From Lachnospiraceae bacterium UBA3386 (lineage in GTDB: Bacteria > Bacillota > Clostridia > Lachnospirales > Lachnospiraceae): a stretch of DNA of 30,046 bases. The position numbers and the translations under genes are program-made. Every line of letters begins with the position of its first letter. Position 1 is the first letter of the stretch. The DNA lies in NCBI GenBank assembly GCA_002358875.1, contig DEPS01000139.1:16378-46423 (forward strand), written 5' to 3'. The notes beneath the pieces were generated by a model that ran no database searches, was not told the origin of the DNA, and worked only from the letters and a program-made list of their open reading frames with translations. This document shows, one piece after another, positions 6,960 to 16,136 of this stretch.

Positions 6960-8642
6960 ATGAAGCTTTGTGAATTGATTAAGGATCTTTCCTGTTATTT
7001 TCAGGACGAAAAGGGTCAGAAGATCACGGATGATAATCTTGTGAGGGAGCTCCTTGAGACCAGGATCACCTCTGTGACGAATGATTCGAGGAAGGCGGGA
7101 CCGGGAAGCCTGTTTTTCTGTATCGAGGGCGCTGTCAGCGACGGCCATGATTATGCCGGGAAGGCTCTGGATTCGGGAGCGGCTGCCCTGATCGTTCAGA
7201 AGGATCCCGGTCTTGAGGAATATTTCGCGGAAAGTTCCGGAATTATTCTGAAAAGAAAGGATGTTCAGGCTGCTGAAAATACGGCTGGAGACCTGGAAAA
7301 CCGGAAAAAGCGGGATGAAGGACTATCCTCTTATCCGGCCATTGTGCGCGTCGACAATTCCCGCCATGCCATGGCGGTCATCTCCGCCGCATTTTACAGG
7401 CATCCCGCCAGGGAAATGAAGGTCATCGGCATCACCGGGACAAAGGGAAAGACGACGACGACTTATATGATCCGTTCGATCCTGGAGGAGGCAGGGATCC
7501 CGACAGGACTTGTCGGGACCATCGAGACCCTCTACAGGACTACGTCCGGGGAGGTGAGGATCCCTTCCGCCAATACGACTCCGGAGTCCATCGTGCTCCA
7601 GAAGACACTGAGGGATATGGCAGACGCGGGGATGCAGGCTGTCGTCATGGAGGTCTCCTCACAGGCCCTGATGCTGGAGAGGGTAGGCGGTTTTATTTTT
7701 GATATCGGGATCTTCACCAATCTGTCCCCGGATCATGTCGGGCCCAATGAGCACAGGGATTTCGAGGACTATCTCCACTGCAAGAGCCTTCTCTTTAAGC
7801 AGTGCAGGACAGGGATCCTGAACGGAGACGATCCCTATTGTGAGCGGATCCTGGAGGGCCATACCTGTACGGTGGAGACCTTCGGACTTGGCAGGTCCAA
7901 CGGACTGCGGGCGGAAAAGATCGAGCTCATTCACACTCCTGGTGAACTGGGGATCGCTTTTGATGTTATTTCAGCGAAGGAATCTTTGAAACTGCAGGAT
8001 CCCCTGTCCATGCAGGAATCTCAGGGCGGGCAGGCCCCCCTGCGCGTACATGTGCCCGCGCCGGGGAGCTTCAGCGTATACAATGCCCTGTGTGCCATCG
8101 CGGTCTGCAGGCATTTCAATGTGCCGGACGATGCGGTCCGGGAGGCATTGAAAAGGGTCCACGTCAGGGGACGCATAGAGATGATCAGGGTGAGCGATGC
8201 TTTTACTCTGATGATCGATTACGCCCACAATGCCATGGCGCTGGAAAGCCTTCTGAAGACGCTGCGGGAGTACGAACCCGGCAGGCTTGTCTGCCTTTTC
8301 GGCTGCGGGGGAAACCGCGCCCGTTCCCGCCGTTTCGAGATGGGAGAGGTGAGCGGAAGGCTTGCCGACCTCACCATCATTACCTCTGATAATCCCCGAA
8401 ACGAGGATCCCATGGACATCATTGAGGATATCGTCACCGGGATCAGGCCTACAGGCGGGCAGTTCGTCCGTATCCCTGACCGCAAGGAAGCGATTCGTTA
8501 TGCCATCGAACACGGACAGCCCCGGGACATCATTGTCCTCGCGGGAAAGGGCCATGAAGATTATCAGGAGATCAGGGGAAAGAAGTATCCCATGGACGAG
8601 CGAGTGCTGATCCGTGAAATAATGGATGAATCCGGGCTATGA
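6960..8642 (+). CDS. murE: UDP-MurNAc-tripeptide synthetase MurE (diaminopimelate type)
   Basis: A 560-residue ATP-dependent ligase that adds the third amino acid to UDP-MurNAc-L-Ala-D-Glu in the cytoplasm. The N-terminal domain has VTNDSRKAGPGSLFFCIEG (about 39-57). The central ATPase has the P-loop GTKGKTTT (160-167), EVSSQAL (231-237), TNLSPDH (253-259) and YLHCKSLLF, where Lys275 is the expected carbamylated lysine. The C-terminal domain has YAHN (421-424) and SDNPRNEDP (476-484). The DNPR motif is the known recognition motif for meso-diaminopimelate. The length exceeds the usual ~490 because of a variable insert around 100-125 and another around 335-362. I chose ATG 6960 because AAGGAG lies 7 bases upstream; the longer frame back to 6855 overlaps recJ. 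The stop overlaps the priA start by 4 bases. Confidence 0.93.
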   Translation: MKLCELIKDLSCYFQDEKGQKITDDNLVRELLETRITSVTNDSRKAGPGSLFFCIEGAVSDGHDYAGKALDSGAAALIVQKDPGLEEYFAESSGIILKRKDVQAAENTAGDLENRKKRDEGLSSYPAIVRVDNSRHAMAVISAAFYRHPAREMKVIGITGTKGKTTTTYMIRSILEEAGIPTGLVGTIETLYRTTSGEVRIPSANTTPESIVLQKTLRDMADAGMQAVVMEVSSQALMLERVGGFIFDIGIFTNLSPDHVGPNEHRDFEDYLHCKSLLFKQCRTGILNGDDPYCERILEGHTCTVETFGLGRSNGLRAEKIELIHTPGELGIAFDVISAKESLKLQDPLSMQESQGGQAPLRVHVPAPGSFSVYNALCAIAVCRHFNVPDDAVREALKRVHVRGRIEMIRVSDAFTLMIDYAHNAMALESLLKTLREYEPGRLVCLFGCGGNRARSRRFEMGEVSGRLADLTIITSDNPRNEDPMDIIEDIVTGIRPTGGQFVRIPDRKEAIRYAIEHGQPRDIIVLAGKGHEDYQEIRGKKYPMDERVLIREIMDESGL

Positions 8643-10918
8643 AAAAATACGCACAGGTGATCATTGATATCTCCTTAAAGGCGCTGGACCGCCCCTTCAC
8701 ATACCTTGTCCCTCCACCGCTGCGCTCACAGCTGAGGGCGGGCAGTATCGTCACGGTTCCCTTCGGGGCGGGAAATACTCCCCGCAGGGGCTATGTGATC
8801 GGTTTCCCTGCCAGGGCAGAGCTTCCTGATCAAAGGCTCAAGGAGATAACTGATGTGGTGGAGCCTGCCCGCGGTTATTCAATGGAGGAGAACAGCGAGT
8901 TTTACTTAAGCCTTGCCGCCTGGATGAAAAACCGTTATGGATCCACTATGGCAACGGCCATGAAAACGGTTTTCGCGTCGAGAAAGGCCGGAAAGATCCG
9001 TGAACAGAAGCAGGTCCGGCTCCTTATTACAGAGGAGGAGGGGGCGCGTCTGCTTAAGGAGTATGAAAAGAAGCATCAGACGGCGAGAGCAAGGCTTTTG
9101 AAGGAGCTGCTGGAGATACCGCTTCTGCCCTGGACGCTGGTCACGACGAGACTTCATATCTCTTCCGGGGCGATCCTGGCCATGAAGCGGGCCGGCGTCA
9201 TCGGGATAGAATCTGTGCAGGAGCTGAGAAATCCTGTCAACGTCTCTCCCAGCGCGCGGACAGGGATGGAATTAAGTCCGGCCCAGAGACGGATCGTGGA
9301 GAGTGTCGTGTCGGATTTCGACTCGAATTCATTTTCCGTCAGTCTGATCCACGGAGTCACAGGGAGCGGAAAGACCGAGGTGTATATTCAGATCATCCGC
9401 AGGATCTGCGCCCGGGGCAGACAGGCAATCATGCTGATCCCGGAGATATCTCTTTCCTACCAGACTCTTATGCGTTTTTACAGCCATTTTGGGGACCGAG
9501 TGAGCGTCGTAAATTCCTCTCTCTCCGATGCCGAGCGGGCCGATCAGTGGGAGCGGGCAAGAAGGGGGGAGATAGACGTGATCATCGGGCCAAGGAGCGC
9601 TCTTTTTACGCCTTTTTCCCGTCCCGGAGTGATCGTGATCGATGAAGAACACGAGCACAGCTATAAAAATGAGTCCATGCCCAAATACCAGACGCGCGAG
9701 GTGGCAGAAGAGATTGCCAGGATGCACGGCGCTGTCCTGGTTCTGGGGAGCGCCACCCCCTCCCTTGAGTCCTACTGGAGGGCAAAAAAAGGGGAGATCA
9801 GGCTGTTTCATCTCAACGAGCGCCTTACCGGCGGGGCACTGCCGCAGGTACAGACAGTGGACATGCGCGCGGAGCTTGGCAGCGGGAACAGGTCCATACT
9901 CTCGCGCAGTCTTTATGAAAAGATCACAGACCGGCTCTCCAAAGGTCAGCAGACAATGCTTTTTATAAACCGCCGAGGGTTTGCGGGCTTTGTCTCCTGC
10001 AGAAACTGCGGCTATGTCCCCAAATGCCCTCACTGTGATGTCTCGCTGTCTTTGCACGGGGACCGGGGGGAGGGCAGGCTTGTCTGTCACTACTGCGGAT
10101 ACGAGCGGTCCTCTTTTCATGTATGTCCCGAGTGCGGATCGAGGTATGTTCTGGCAATGCGGGCGGGGACACAGAAGATCGAGGGGACTCTGAGGGAGAT
10201 GTTTCCCAAAGCGAGGATCCTGCGCATGGACGCCGATACGACGCGCCGCAGGGGCGATTACGAAAAGATCCTGTCAGCATTTTCCTCGGAGGAGGCGGAT
10301 ATCCTGTTAGGCACCCAGATGATCGTCAAGGGACATGATTTTCCCGGCGTTACTCTGGTCGGCATCCTCATGGCGGATCTCTCCCTGTACGGGGATGATT
10401 ACCGCTGCGCCGAGCGGACCTTTCAGCTCCTGACGCAGGCGGCAGGCCGCGCGGGCAGGGGTACTCAGGCAGGCGACGTCGTGATCCAGACCTATAAGCC
10501 CGACCATTATGCCATCCGTCACGCCTCAAGACAGGATTACGAGGGCTTTTATGAGGAAGAGATCGCATACAGAAAGCTCCTCCGCTATCCCCCTGTTGCA
10601 CATATGATGGCGGTCCAGGTCCAGTCGGAGAATGAGGATAAGGCACTTGCTGCCGCGGGAGAGATAAGGGAGCGGCTCGACCTTCTGCTTCAAAAGACAA
10701 GGGGGCCGCGATTTGCCCTGATCGGCCCGTCAGGTGCTTCCCTGAAAAAACTGCGTGACCTCTACCGTTTTGTGTTGTATATTAAATCAGAGCAATATGA
10801 GGCACTGATCGGATGCAAAGATCTTGTGGAGCAGATGCTGGAGAAAGAGTCAGGCCGCGGAGGGCGGTTCCGCGATGTGGACGTCCAGTTTGATTTTGAC
10901 CCGGTCAACTCCTTCTAA
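8639..10918 (+). CDS. priA: Primosomal helicase PriA
   Basis: A 759-residue 3'-5' superfamily 2 helicase that restarts stalled replication forks by reloading the replicative helicase. The N-terminal DNA-binding domain carries VDISLKALDRPFTYLVP-like sequence in its first 25 residues. The helicase core has Walker A GVTGSGKTEVY (239-249), DEEH (335-338), GSATPS (370-375) and AAGRAGRG near 600. Between the two helicase lobes lie eight cysteines in four CxxC pairs (454/457, 463/466, 483/486, 496/499), which bind two zinc ions. The ATG overlaps the murE stop by 4 bases (ATGA), so translation is probably coupled. A 60-base gap leads to def. All key residues are present and the length is normal. Confidence 0.97.
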   Translation: MKKYAQVIIDISLKALDRPFTYLVPPPLRSQLRAGSIVTVPFGAGNTPRRGYVIGFPARAELPDQRLKEITDVVEPARGYSMEENSEFYLSLAAWMKNRYGSTMATAMKTVFASRKAGKIREQKQVRLLITEEEGARLLKEYEKKHQTARARLLKELLEIPLLPWTLVTTRLHISSGAILAMKRAGVIGIESVQELRNPVNVSPSARTGMELSPAQRRIVESVVSDFDSNSFSVSLIHGVTGSGKTEVYIQIIRRICARGRQAIMLIPEISLSYQTLMRFYSHFGDRVSVVNSSLSDAERADQWERARRGEIDVIIGPRSALFTPFSRPGVIVIDEEHEHSYKNESMPKYQTREVAEEIARMHGAVLVLGSATPSLESYWRAKKGEIRLFHLNERLTGGALPQVQTVDMRAELGSGNRSILSRSLYEKITDRLSKGQQTMLFINRRGFAGFVSCRNCGYVPKCPHCDVSLSLHGDRGEGRLVCHYCGYERSSFHVCPECGSRYVLAMRAGTQKIEGTLREMFPKARILRMDADTTRRRGDYEKILSAFSSEEADILLGTQMIVKGHDFPGVTLVGILMADLSLYGDDYRCAERTFQLLTQAAGRAGRGTQAGDVVIQTYKPDHYAIRHASRQDYEGFYEEEIAYRKLLRYPPVAHMMAVQVQSENEDKALAAAGEIRERLDLLLQKTRGPRFALIGPSGASLKKLRDLYRFVLYIKSEQYEALIGCKDLVEQMLEKESGRGGRFRDVDVQFDFDPVNSF

Positions 10919-10978
10919 TGTACAGCGGGGGCTGTTCATGAAAAAGGTCTTTGCGTATTTAAAGATAAGGAGATAATT

Positions 10979-11482
10979 ATGGCACTGCGCACAATAAGAG
11001 AAATGGGAGATCCGGTCCTGGAAAAGAAGGCAAAGACGATCAAAGAGGTGACCCCCAGACTTCGCGCGCTGGCACAGGATATGCTGGAGACGATGTATGA
11101 AACAGGCGGTGTCGGGCTTGCGGCTCCCCAGGTCGGGATCCTGAAAAGGCTGGTCGTCATTGATGTGACAGAGGATCAGAGTGAGCCCTATACCATGATT
11201 AATCCCGAGATCCTGGAGCAGGACGGGGAACAGAAGGCATACGAGGGATGCCTGTCCGTCCCGGGAAAGGTGGGGATCGTGACCAGGCCCAACCGCGTCG
11301 TGGTCCGCTACAATGATCTGGACATGAATGAATGGGAGATGGAGGCGGAAGAGTTTCTCGCCAGAGCCATCTGCCATGAACTGGACCATCTGGAAGGACA
11401 TCTCTATGTGGAAAAGGTGGAGGGAGACCTTAAGGATTCCTCCGAGCTGGAAGAAGAGGAAGCAGAGGAAGCAGCCGAATGA
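10979..11482 (+). CDS. def: Peptide deformylase
   Basis: A 167-residue metalloenzyme that removes the formyl group from the N-terminal Met of new proteins. The three family motifs are intact: GVGLAAPQVG (44-53), EGCLSVPG (89-96, Cys91 is a metal ligand) and ICHELDHLEG (131-140, His133 and His137 are metal ligands and Glu134 is the general base). The protein ends in a very acidic tail (ELEEEEAEEAAE), common in clostridial copies. AAGGAG at 10967-10972 is 6 bases before the ATG. The stop overlaps the fmt start by 4 bases. The pairing fits: Fmt adds the formyl group that Def later removes. Confidence 0.97.
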   Translation: MALRTIREMGDPVLEKKAKTIKEVTPRLRALAQDMLETMYETGGVGLAAPQVGILKRLVVIDVTEDQSEPYTMINPEILEQDGEQKAYEGCLSVPGKVGIVTRPNRVVVRYNDLDMNEWEMEAEEFLARAICHELDHLEGHLYVEKVEGDLKDSSELEEEEAEEAAE

Positions 11483-12438
11483 GAATCATTTTTATGGGAA
11501 CGCCGGATTTTGCGGTCGCCGCGCTTGACGCGCTGTGCTCCTCGGAGCATGAGGTCATCCTGGCGGTCACGCAGCCGGACAGACAGAAAGGGCGCGGCAG
11601 GAAGGTCATCAAGACGCCTGTTAAGGAGTGCGCCGAAAAACGGGGCGTGCCGGTTTTTCAGCCTTTAAAGATCAGGGATGCACAAGCGCTTGAAAGGATC
11701 CGAAGCTTGTCCCCCGATCTGATCGTCGTCGCGGCGTTTGGTCAGATCCTCCCTCAGGAGCTTCTGGACATTCCGAAATACGGCTGTATCAACATCCACG
11801 CTTCGCTCCTGCCAAAGCTCAGGGGAGCCGCTCCCATACAGTGGTCTGTGATTAACGGTGATAAAGAGAGCGGGATCACTCTCATGCAGATGGATGCGGG
11901 TCTCGATACCGGTGATATTCTGTTTCAGAAAAAAGTGGAGATCACAGGAGAGGAGACGGGAGAGAGCCTCTATTATAAACTGGCAGGTCTTGGCGGGGAG
12001 ATGATCGTGCGCTGTCTGCCTGATGTGGAAGCGGGCAGGCTCTGCCCTGTGCCTCAGAATAATGACGAATCCACCTACGCTCCGATGCTTAAAAAGGAGA
12101 TGGGAGAGATCGACTGGTCTCTGCCTGCCCGGGAGATCGGACAGCGGGTGCGGGGCATGCTTCCATGGCCCGGCGCCTATACGTTTCTGAACGGACGTGT
12201 CCTCAAGATCTGGAAGGCAAGACCGGCGACAGCGGAGGAGCTTTCGCATGCTCCAAAGAACGGGCAGGATATCCCCGCTCCGGGTACCGTGCTTTTTGCT
12301 GACAAAAAAGCTCTTTATGCCTCGACTGGAGACGGCGTACTTGCCATTCTTGAGCTGCAGGCGGAGGGGAAAAAGCGCATGGAGACGGGCGCATTCCTTC
12401 TGGGCACAAAGGTTCCCGCGGGAAGTGTGCTTGGGTGA
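11479..12438 (+). CDS. fmt: Methionyl-tRNA formyltransferase
   Basis: A 319-residue enzyme that transfers a formyl group from 10-formyl-tetrahydrofolate to initiator Met-tRNA. The N-terminal Rossmann domain opens with MRIIFMGTPDFAVAAL. The catalytic region has the Asn and His in NIHASLLPKLRGAAPIQW (about 110-127), and the SLLPKLRG segment is diagnostic. The following MDAGLDTGDIL supplies the active-site Asp. The C-terminal tRNA-binding domain has WPGAYTFLNGRVLKIW (about 231-246). The start overlaps the def stop (ATGA), and the Shine-Dalgarno lies within the acidic def tail. A 150-base gap without a clear terminator follows. Confidence 0.97.
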   Translation: MRIIFMGTPDFAVAALDALCSSEHEVILAVTQPDRQKGRGRKVIKTPVKECAEKRGVPVFQPLKIRDAQALERIRSLSPDLIVVAAFGQILPQELLDIPKYGCINIHASLLPKLRGAAPIQWSVINGDKESGITLMQMDAGLDTGDILFQKKVEITGEETGESLYYKLAGLGGEMIVRCLPDVEAGRLCPVPQNNDESTYAPMLKKEMGEIDWSLPAREIGQRVRGMLPWPGAYTFLNGRVLKIWKARPATAEELSHAPKNGQDIPAPGTVLFADKKALYASTGDGVLAILELQAEGKKRMETGAFLLGTKVPAGSVLG

Positions 12439-12588
12439 AGGCGGGATGGAGGCTTAAAAAAGGCATCATACCGTCATACAATTTTCACAAAGTGGAAATA
12501 AAGGCGCAACATTATTCGGGCATAATGGCTTAAACGAATCGATCAAAGCAATGCTAAAATAAATGATATCAGACAGGAGGATTTCAGA

Positions 12589-13305
12589 ATGTATTATTAC
12601 GGAGGCTATGGAGGATATGGTCTCGACGGAACATATCTTCTGGTTATCATCGGTGCCGTGCTCTGCCTTATTGCCAGCGCACGTGTCAAATCCACTTATA
12701 AAAAATACGAAAAGATCCGCAGCGCAAGCGGCATGACCGGTGCGCAGGCTGCAGAGCTGATCCTTCGCAGGAACGGTGTTCTGGGCGTGACGGTACAGCA
12801 TGTTGCAGGAGAGCTGACGGACCATTATGATCCCGCGCGCGGAGTCGTGAATCTCTCTGATGCGACTTACAATTCGACGTCTGTCGCCGCGATCGGGGTG
12901 GCGGCACATGAGTGCGGCCATGTGATGCAGCATGAGACGGGCTATATTCCGCTCCGTCTTCGCACTGCCCTGGTCCCTGTAGCCAATATCGGAAGCAATT
13001 TCGGTATCTGGATCGTTATGATCGGACTGATCCTGGGTATGAACAGCACGCTGGCCATGATCGGCGTCTACCTGTTTTCCTTCGGCGTTCTGTTTCAGCT
13101 TGTGACGCTTCCGGTTGAATTTGACGCCTCAAGGCGGGCTCTTGTGATGCTTCAGGATAACGGGATCCTTGGACAGACAGAGACAGAGGGGAGCCGGAAG
13201 GTCCTCTCCGCAGCGGCGCTGACCTATGTCGCTTCCGCGGCGGCTTCCGTACTGCAGCTTCTGCGTCTTCTGATGCTCGTCAACGGCGGGCGCCGCCGCA
13301 GATGA
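12589..13305 (+). CDS. Membrane zinc metallopeptidase, YugP type (Zn_peptidase_2)
   Basis: A 238-residue integral membrane protein with a zinc protease motif HECGH (107-111) flanked by AAIGVAAHECGHVMQHETGY. One membrane helix lies near residues 13-31, two around 128-170, and a hydrophobic stretch near 205-230. The start is Tyr/Gly-rich (MYYYGGYGGYG), as in homologues, and the end is a short basic run (GGRRRR). The family is widespread in Firmicutes and its substrate is unknown. CAGGAGG at 12574-12580 supports the ATG. The 150 bases upstream are AT-rich and contain no terminator; a -10-like taaaat at 12555-12560 lacks a -35, so I do not call a promoter. The stop overlaps rsmB by 4 bases. Confidence 0.9.
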   Translation: MYYYGGYGGYGLDGTYLLVIIGAVLCLIASARVKSTYKKYEKIRSASGMTGAQAAELILRRNGVLGVTVQHVAGELTDHYDPARGVVNLSDATYNSTSVAAIGVAAHECGHVMQHETGYIPLRLRTALVPVANIGSNFGIWIVMIGLILGMNSTLAMIGVYLFSFGVLFQLVTLPVEFDASRRALVMLQDNGILGQTETEGSRKVLSAAALTYVASAAASVLQLLRLLMLVNGGRRRR

Positions 13306-14918
13306 GGCGGGAAGCGGAACGCGGCGGAGGAAAGCCCGGAGGCCGTAAGCTGACGGACACATTCGGCGGACAAAAGTCCGGGGCGGGAAAACCCCCTGTC
13401 CGGTCTGCGTATGCAGGGGCCGATTCCGGAGGCAGAAAGCAGGGCGCTTTAGCAAAACCGCAAAAAAACGCATATAAAACAGAAAATGGAAGGGCATTGA
13501 CGGACGAAAGAGAGGCAGTCCTGCTTGCCCTTCTTTCCTATGGGAAAAATAATACATTCAGCAATGTTCTGGTGAAAAGGACGCTGGATGAATGCGGGCA
13601 TTTAAGCGATGCCGAGAGGGCGTTTATAAAGAGGCTTCTGGAAGGTGTCATAGAGCGAAAACAGGAGCTGGACGCCGTGATAGAGCATTATACCGGCCGC
13701 AGCGTATCCCGTCTGCACCCGGCGCTTCACCAGATCCTGAGAATGGGAATTTATCAGATCCTGTACATGGACGCGGTTCCCGACAGCGCGGCCTGCAATG
13801 AGTCTGTCCGCCTTGCAAAAAAGCACGGACCCGCGAGGCTTTCCGGCTTTGTCAACGGAGTCCTGAGGAATGCGGCAAGGGACAATATTAAAAAAAAGGA
13901 TACTTCCGCAAATACAGGTCAAAGTCTGCCGGATGGAGACAGCGGCCCGGATTCGGCCCTGTGGCCTTCATGGCTTGTGCAGATGTGGACCGAGCAGCTG
14001 GGAGAAGAAGAGACGAAAAATCTTCTCGACGAGCTGATGGAGATTCATCCTGTCTCGATCCGCCTTTGCGGTCATCCCTCCGGGAAAGAGAGGGAGCAGA
14101 TTCTGACAGCACTTAGGGATGCAGGAGTCGTTGTCGAAAAGGGAAGGTGGCATCCCGATCACTATATTTTAAGAAAGACCTCCGACATCACGAAGCTGCC
14201 CGGCTTTTTACAGGGGCAGTGGACCGTTCAGGATGTAAGCTCGATGCTGGCAGTGGAAGCAGCGGGGCTTAAAGGAACTGAAACTGTATATGATGTCTGT
14301 GCGGCGCCCGGGGGAAAGTCTTTTTTTGCGGCCCAGAAACTTTGCTCCCGCATGACGGCGGACGGGCAGAGACAGGTTCAGGGTGTGGTGCATTCTTTCG
14401 ATCTTACTCCCAAAAAGACGGCCAGGATGCGTGACGGAGCCGGTCGTCTTCATCTTTCAAATATCATTATTGATGAGAGGGACGCATTAGATCCGGTTCC
14501 CGCAGACGAAGAGGGCGCGGCTGATGTGCTTTTGTGCGATCTGCCCTGCTCGGGACTTGGAGTTATCGGGAAAAAGAGAGATATCAAATACAGGGCCAGC
14601 CTTGAGGGAATCACTAAGCTGCAGAAGCTACAGAGGAAGATTCTCAGTAATGCAGTGCATTACCTGAAAGAGGGGGGCATCCTGGTCTACAGTACCTGTA
14701 CCATCAGCCGTGCCGAAAATGAGGAGAATGCGGAATTTATCGAGAAGGAGCTTGGTCTTATTCCGGATCCTACTGCACCCTTCCTGCCGGAGGGAATATC
14801 GGGGATAGAGGGCAACAGGATCCAGCTGCTTCCTCATCTTCACGGGACGGACGGATTTTTCATCGCCAGATTCCGGAAGCCTGCCGCAGAATTTGTCCTG
14901 CCGGAAGCCGGTCTTTAA
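13302..14918 (+). CDS. rsmB: 16S rRNA (cytosine-C5) methyltransferase RsmB
   Basis: A 538-residue S-adenosylmethionine enzyme expected to methylate C967 (E. coli numbering) of 16S rRNA. A NusB-like RNA-binding domain spans about 66-200 (REAVLLALLSYG, AERAFIKRLLEGVI, PDSAACNESVRLAKK, GFVNGVLRN). The methyltransferase domain has CAAPGGK (333-339) for the cofactor, DLPCSGLG (413-420) with one conserved Cys, and YSTCTISRAENE (463-474) with the catalytic Cys466. The first ~60 residues are a basic, Gly/Lys/Arg-rich tail not normally present in RsmB. The ATG overlaps the upstream stop (ATGA) but its Shine-Dalgarno is weak. A TTG near 13498, after ggaagg, could give a normal-length protein, so the true start is uncertain. 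Confidence 0.92.
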   Translation: MRREAERGGGKPGGRKLTDTFGGQKSGAGKPPVRSAYAGADSGGRKQGALAKPQKNAYKTENGRALTDEREAVLLALLSYGKNNTFSNVLVKRTLDECGHLSDAERAFIKRLLEGVIERKQELDAVIEHYTGRSVSRLHPALHQILRMGIYQILYMDAVPDSAACNESVRLAKKHGPARLSGFVNGVLRNAARDNIKKKDTSANTGQSLPDGDSGPDSALWPSWLVQMWTEQLGEEETKNLLDELMEIHPVSIRLCGHPSGKEREQILTALRDAGVVVEKGRWHPDHYILRKTSDITKLPGFLQGQWTVQDVSSMLAVEAAGLKGTETVYDVCAAPGGKSFFAAQKLCSRMTADGQRQVQGVVHSFDLTPKKTARMRDGAGRLHLSNIIIDERDALDPVPADEEGAADVLLCDLPCSGLGVIGKKRDIKYRASLEGITKLQKLQRKILSNAVHYLKEGGILVYSTCTISRAENEENAEFIEKELGLIPDPTAPFLPEGISGIEGNRIQLLPHLHGTDGFFIARFRKPAAEFVLPEAGL

Positions 14919-14930
14919 ATGATTTCGATT

Positions 14931-14984
14931 TGTACGGCTGCATCCTGCATTCATGCAGGCGCACAGGAGTGCTCCAACCGTACA
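14931..14984 (+). promoter_or_regulatory. Candidate structured RNA, three-way junction, upstream of rlmN
   Basis: The outer stem tgtacgg (14931-14937) / ccgtaca (14978-14984) is perfect. Inside are two hairpins, cctgcat/atgcagg (14944-14950 and 14953-14959) and gcac/gtgc (14961-14964 and 14969-14972, loop agga). Together they form a compact cruciform or three-way junction starting 12 bases after the rsmB stop and ending 41 bases before rlmN. No U run follows, so it is not a standard terminator. It may be an RNA processing site or a leader element. Confidence 0.45.
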
Positions 14985-15025
14985 GTAATAACAGTTTACA
15001 GAAAGCCGGGGATTTTAAGTAAACA

Positions 15026-16081
15026 ATGGGCACAGATATTAAATCCATGACCATAGATGAGCTGCGGGAAATGGCAGGAAAAAAAAATCTTCCCGCCTTC
15101 CGCGCGAAGCAGATTTTTGAGTGGATCCATCTGCGCCGGGTCTGCAGCTACGATGAGATGACAAACCTTCCCGCCGCGCTGCGCAGGGACCTGGCCGCCG
15201 AATATCCTATCACTACAGCAAAGGTTGAGGACCGTCAGATCTCCCGCCTGGACGGCACGCAGAAATTTCTGTTCAGAATGCCGGACGGATGCCTTGTGGA
15301 GAGCGTTTTTATGAAGTACCGCTTCGGAAACAGCGTCTGCATTTCCTCCCAGGTCGGATGCCGGATGGGATGCAGCTTCTGTGCCTCGACTCTCCACGGG
15401 CTTGTACGCTCCCTGCAGCCCTCCGAAATGCTTGAACAGATCTATGCGGTCATGAGAACGACGAAGGAACCTGTCTCACACGTCGTTGTAATGGGGATGG
15501 GAGAGCCGCTCGACAACTATGACAATCTCATCCGTTTCCTGAAGCTTCTGACCTGTCCGGAGGGGATGAATCTCAGCCAGCGCTCCGTGACGGTCTCGAC
15601 CTGCGGGATCGTCCCAAATATCTACCGTCTCGCAAAGGAGGGACTCCATATCACCCTTGCCCTCTCGCTTCACGCAGTTACGGATGAAAAGAGAAAAAGG
15701 ATCATGCCGGTGGCAAAGAGGTGGAGCATCGCGGAGCTGATGGAGGCATGTGGAGAGTATTACCGGACGACAGGAAGGCAGATCACCTTTGAATACAGTC
15801 TGATCCGGGGCGTAAACGATTCGACGGCGGATGCAGGGGGACTTGCCGCTCTCGCAAGGCCGCTACAGGCCCATGTGAATCTGATCCCGGTCAATCCGGT
15901 CAGGGAGAGGGAATATAAACATCCGGACAGTGCCCATGTTGCCGCCTTTAAAAAGGAGCTTGAAAAACTCGGTGTAAATGTTAGTATTAGAAGAGCACTT
16001 GGAAAGGATATTGATGGAGCCTGCGGGCAGCTGCGCAACAGGCACGAGAGAAAGAGTCCGGATATTCCGGCTGCTGAATAG
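15026..16081 (+). CDS. rlmN: 23S rRNA (adenine-C2)-methyltransferase RlmN
   Basis: A 351-residue radical-SAM enzyme that methylates A2503 of 23S rRNA, and A37 of some tRNAs in the E. coli enzyme. The cluster motif CRMGCSFC (Cys112, 116, 119) binds the 4Fe-4S centre. The following VVMGMGEPLDNYDN and LSLHA are family hallmarks. The last conserved Cys, in DGACGQLR near residue 336, matches the methyl-accepting or resolving cysteine. The N-terminal accessory domain reads MTIDELREMAGKKNLPAFRA and FEWIH. The start has a weak Shine-Dalgarno (gggga, 13 bases away), so expression may depend on coupling or on the RNA structure upstream. The length is typical. Confidence 0.96.
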   Translation: MGTDIKSMTIDELREMAGKKNLPAFRAKQIFEWIHLRRVCSYDEMTNLPAALRRDLAAEYPITTAKVEDRQISRLDGTQKFLFRMPDGCLVESVFMKYRFGNSVCISSQVGCRMGCSFCASTLHGLVRSLQPSEMLEQIYAVMRTTKEPVSHVVVMGMGEPLDNYDNLIRFLKLLTCPEGMNLSQRSVTVSTCGIVPNIYRLAKEGLHITLALSLHAVTDEKRKRIMPVAKRWSIAELMEACGEYYRTTGRQITFEYSLIRGVNDSTADAGGLAALARPLQAHVNLIPVNPVREREYKHPDSAHVAAFKKELEKLGVNVSIRRALGKDIDGACGQLRNRHERKSPDIPAAE

Positions 16082-16105
16082 TTATGTCTTTTGACACATT
16101 GCGGT

Positions 16106-16123
16106 GCCGCTCCTGAGAGCGGC
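16106..16123 (+). promoter_or_regulatory. Hairpin directly upstream of the prpC ribosome binding site
   Basis: A perfect 7-bp stem, gccgctc/gagcggc, has a 4-base loop (ctga) and ends 2 bases before the AGGAGG of the next gene. There is no U run. It could act as a processing or stability element or keep the ribosome binding site open. Confidence 0.4.
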
Positions 16124-16136
16124 ATAGGAGGAAAGC

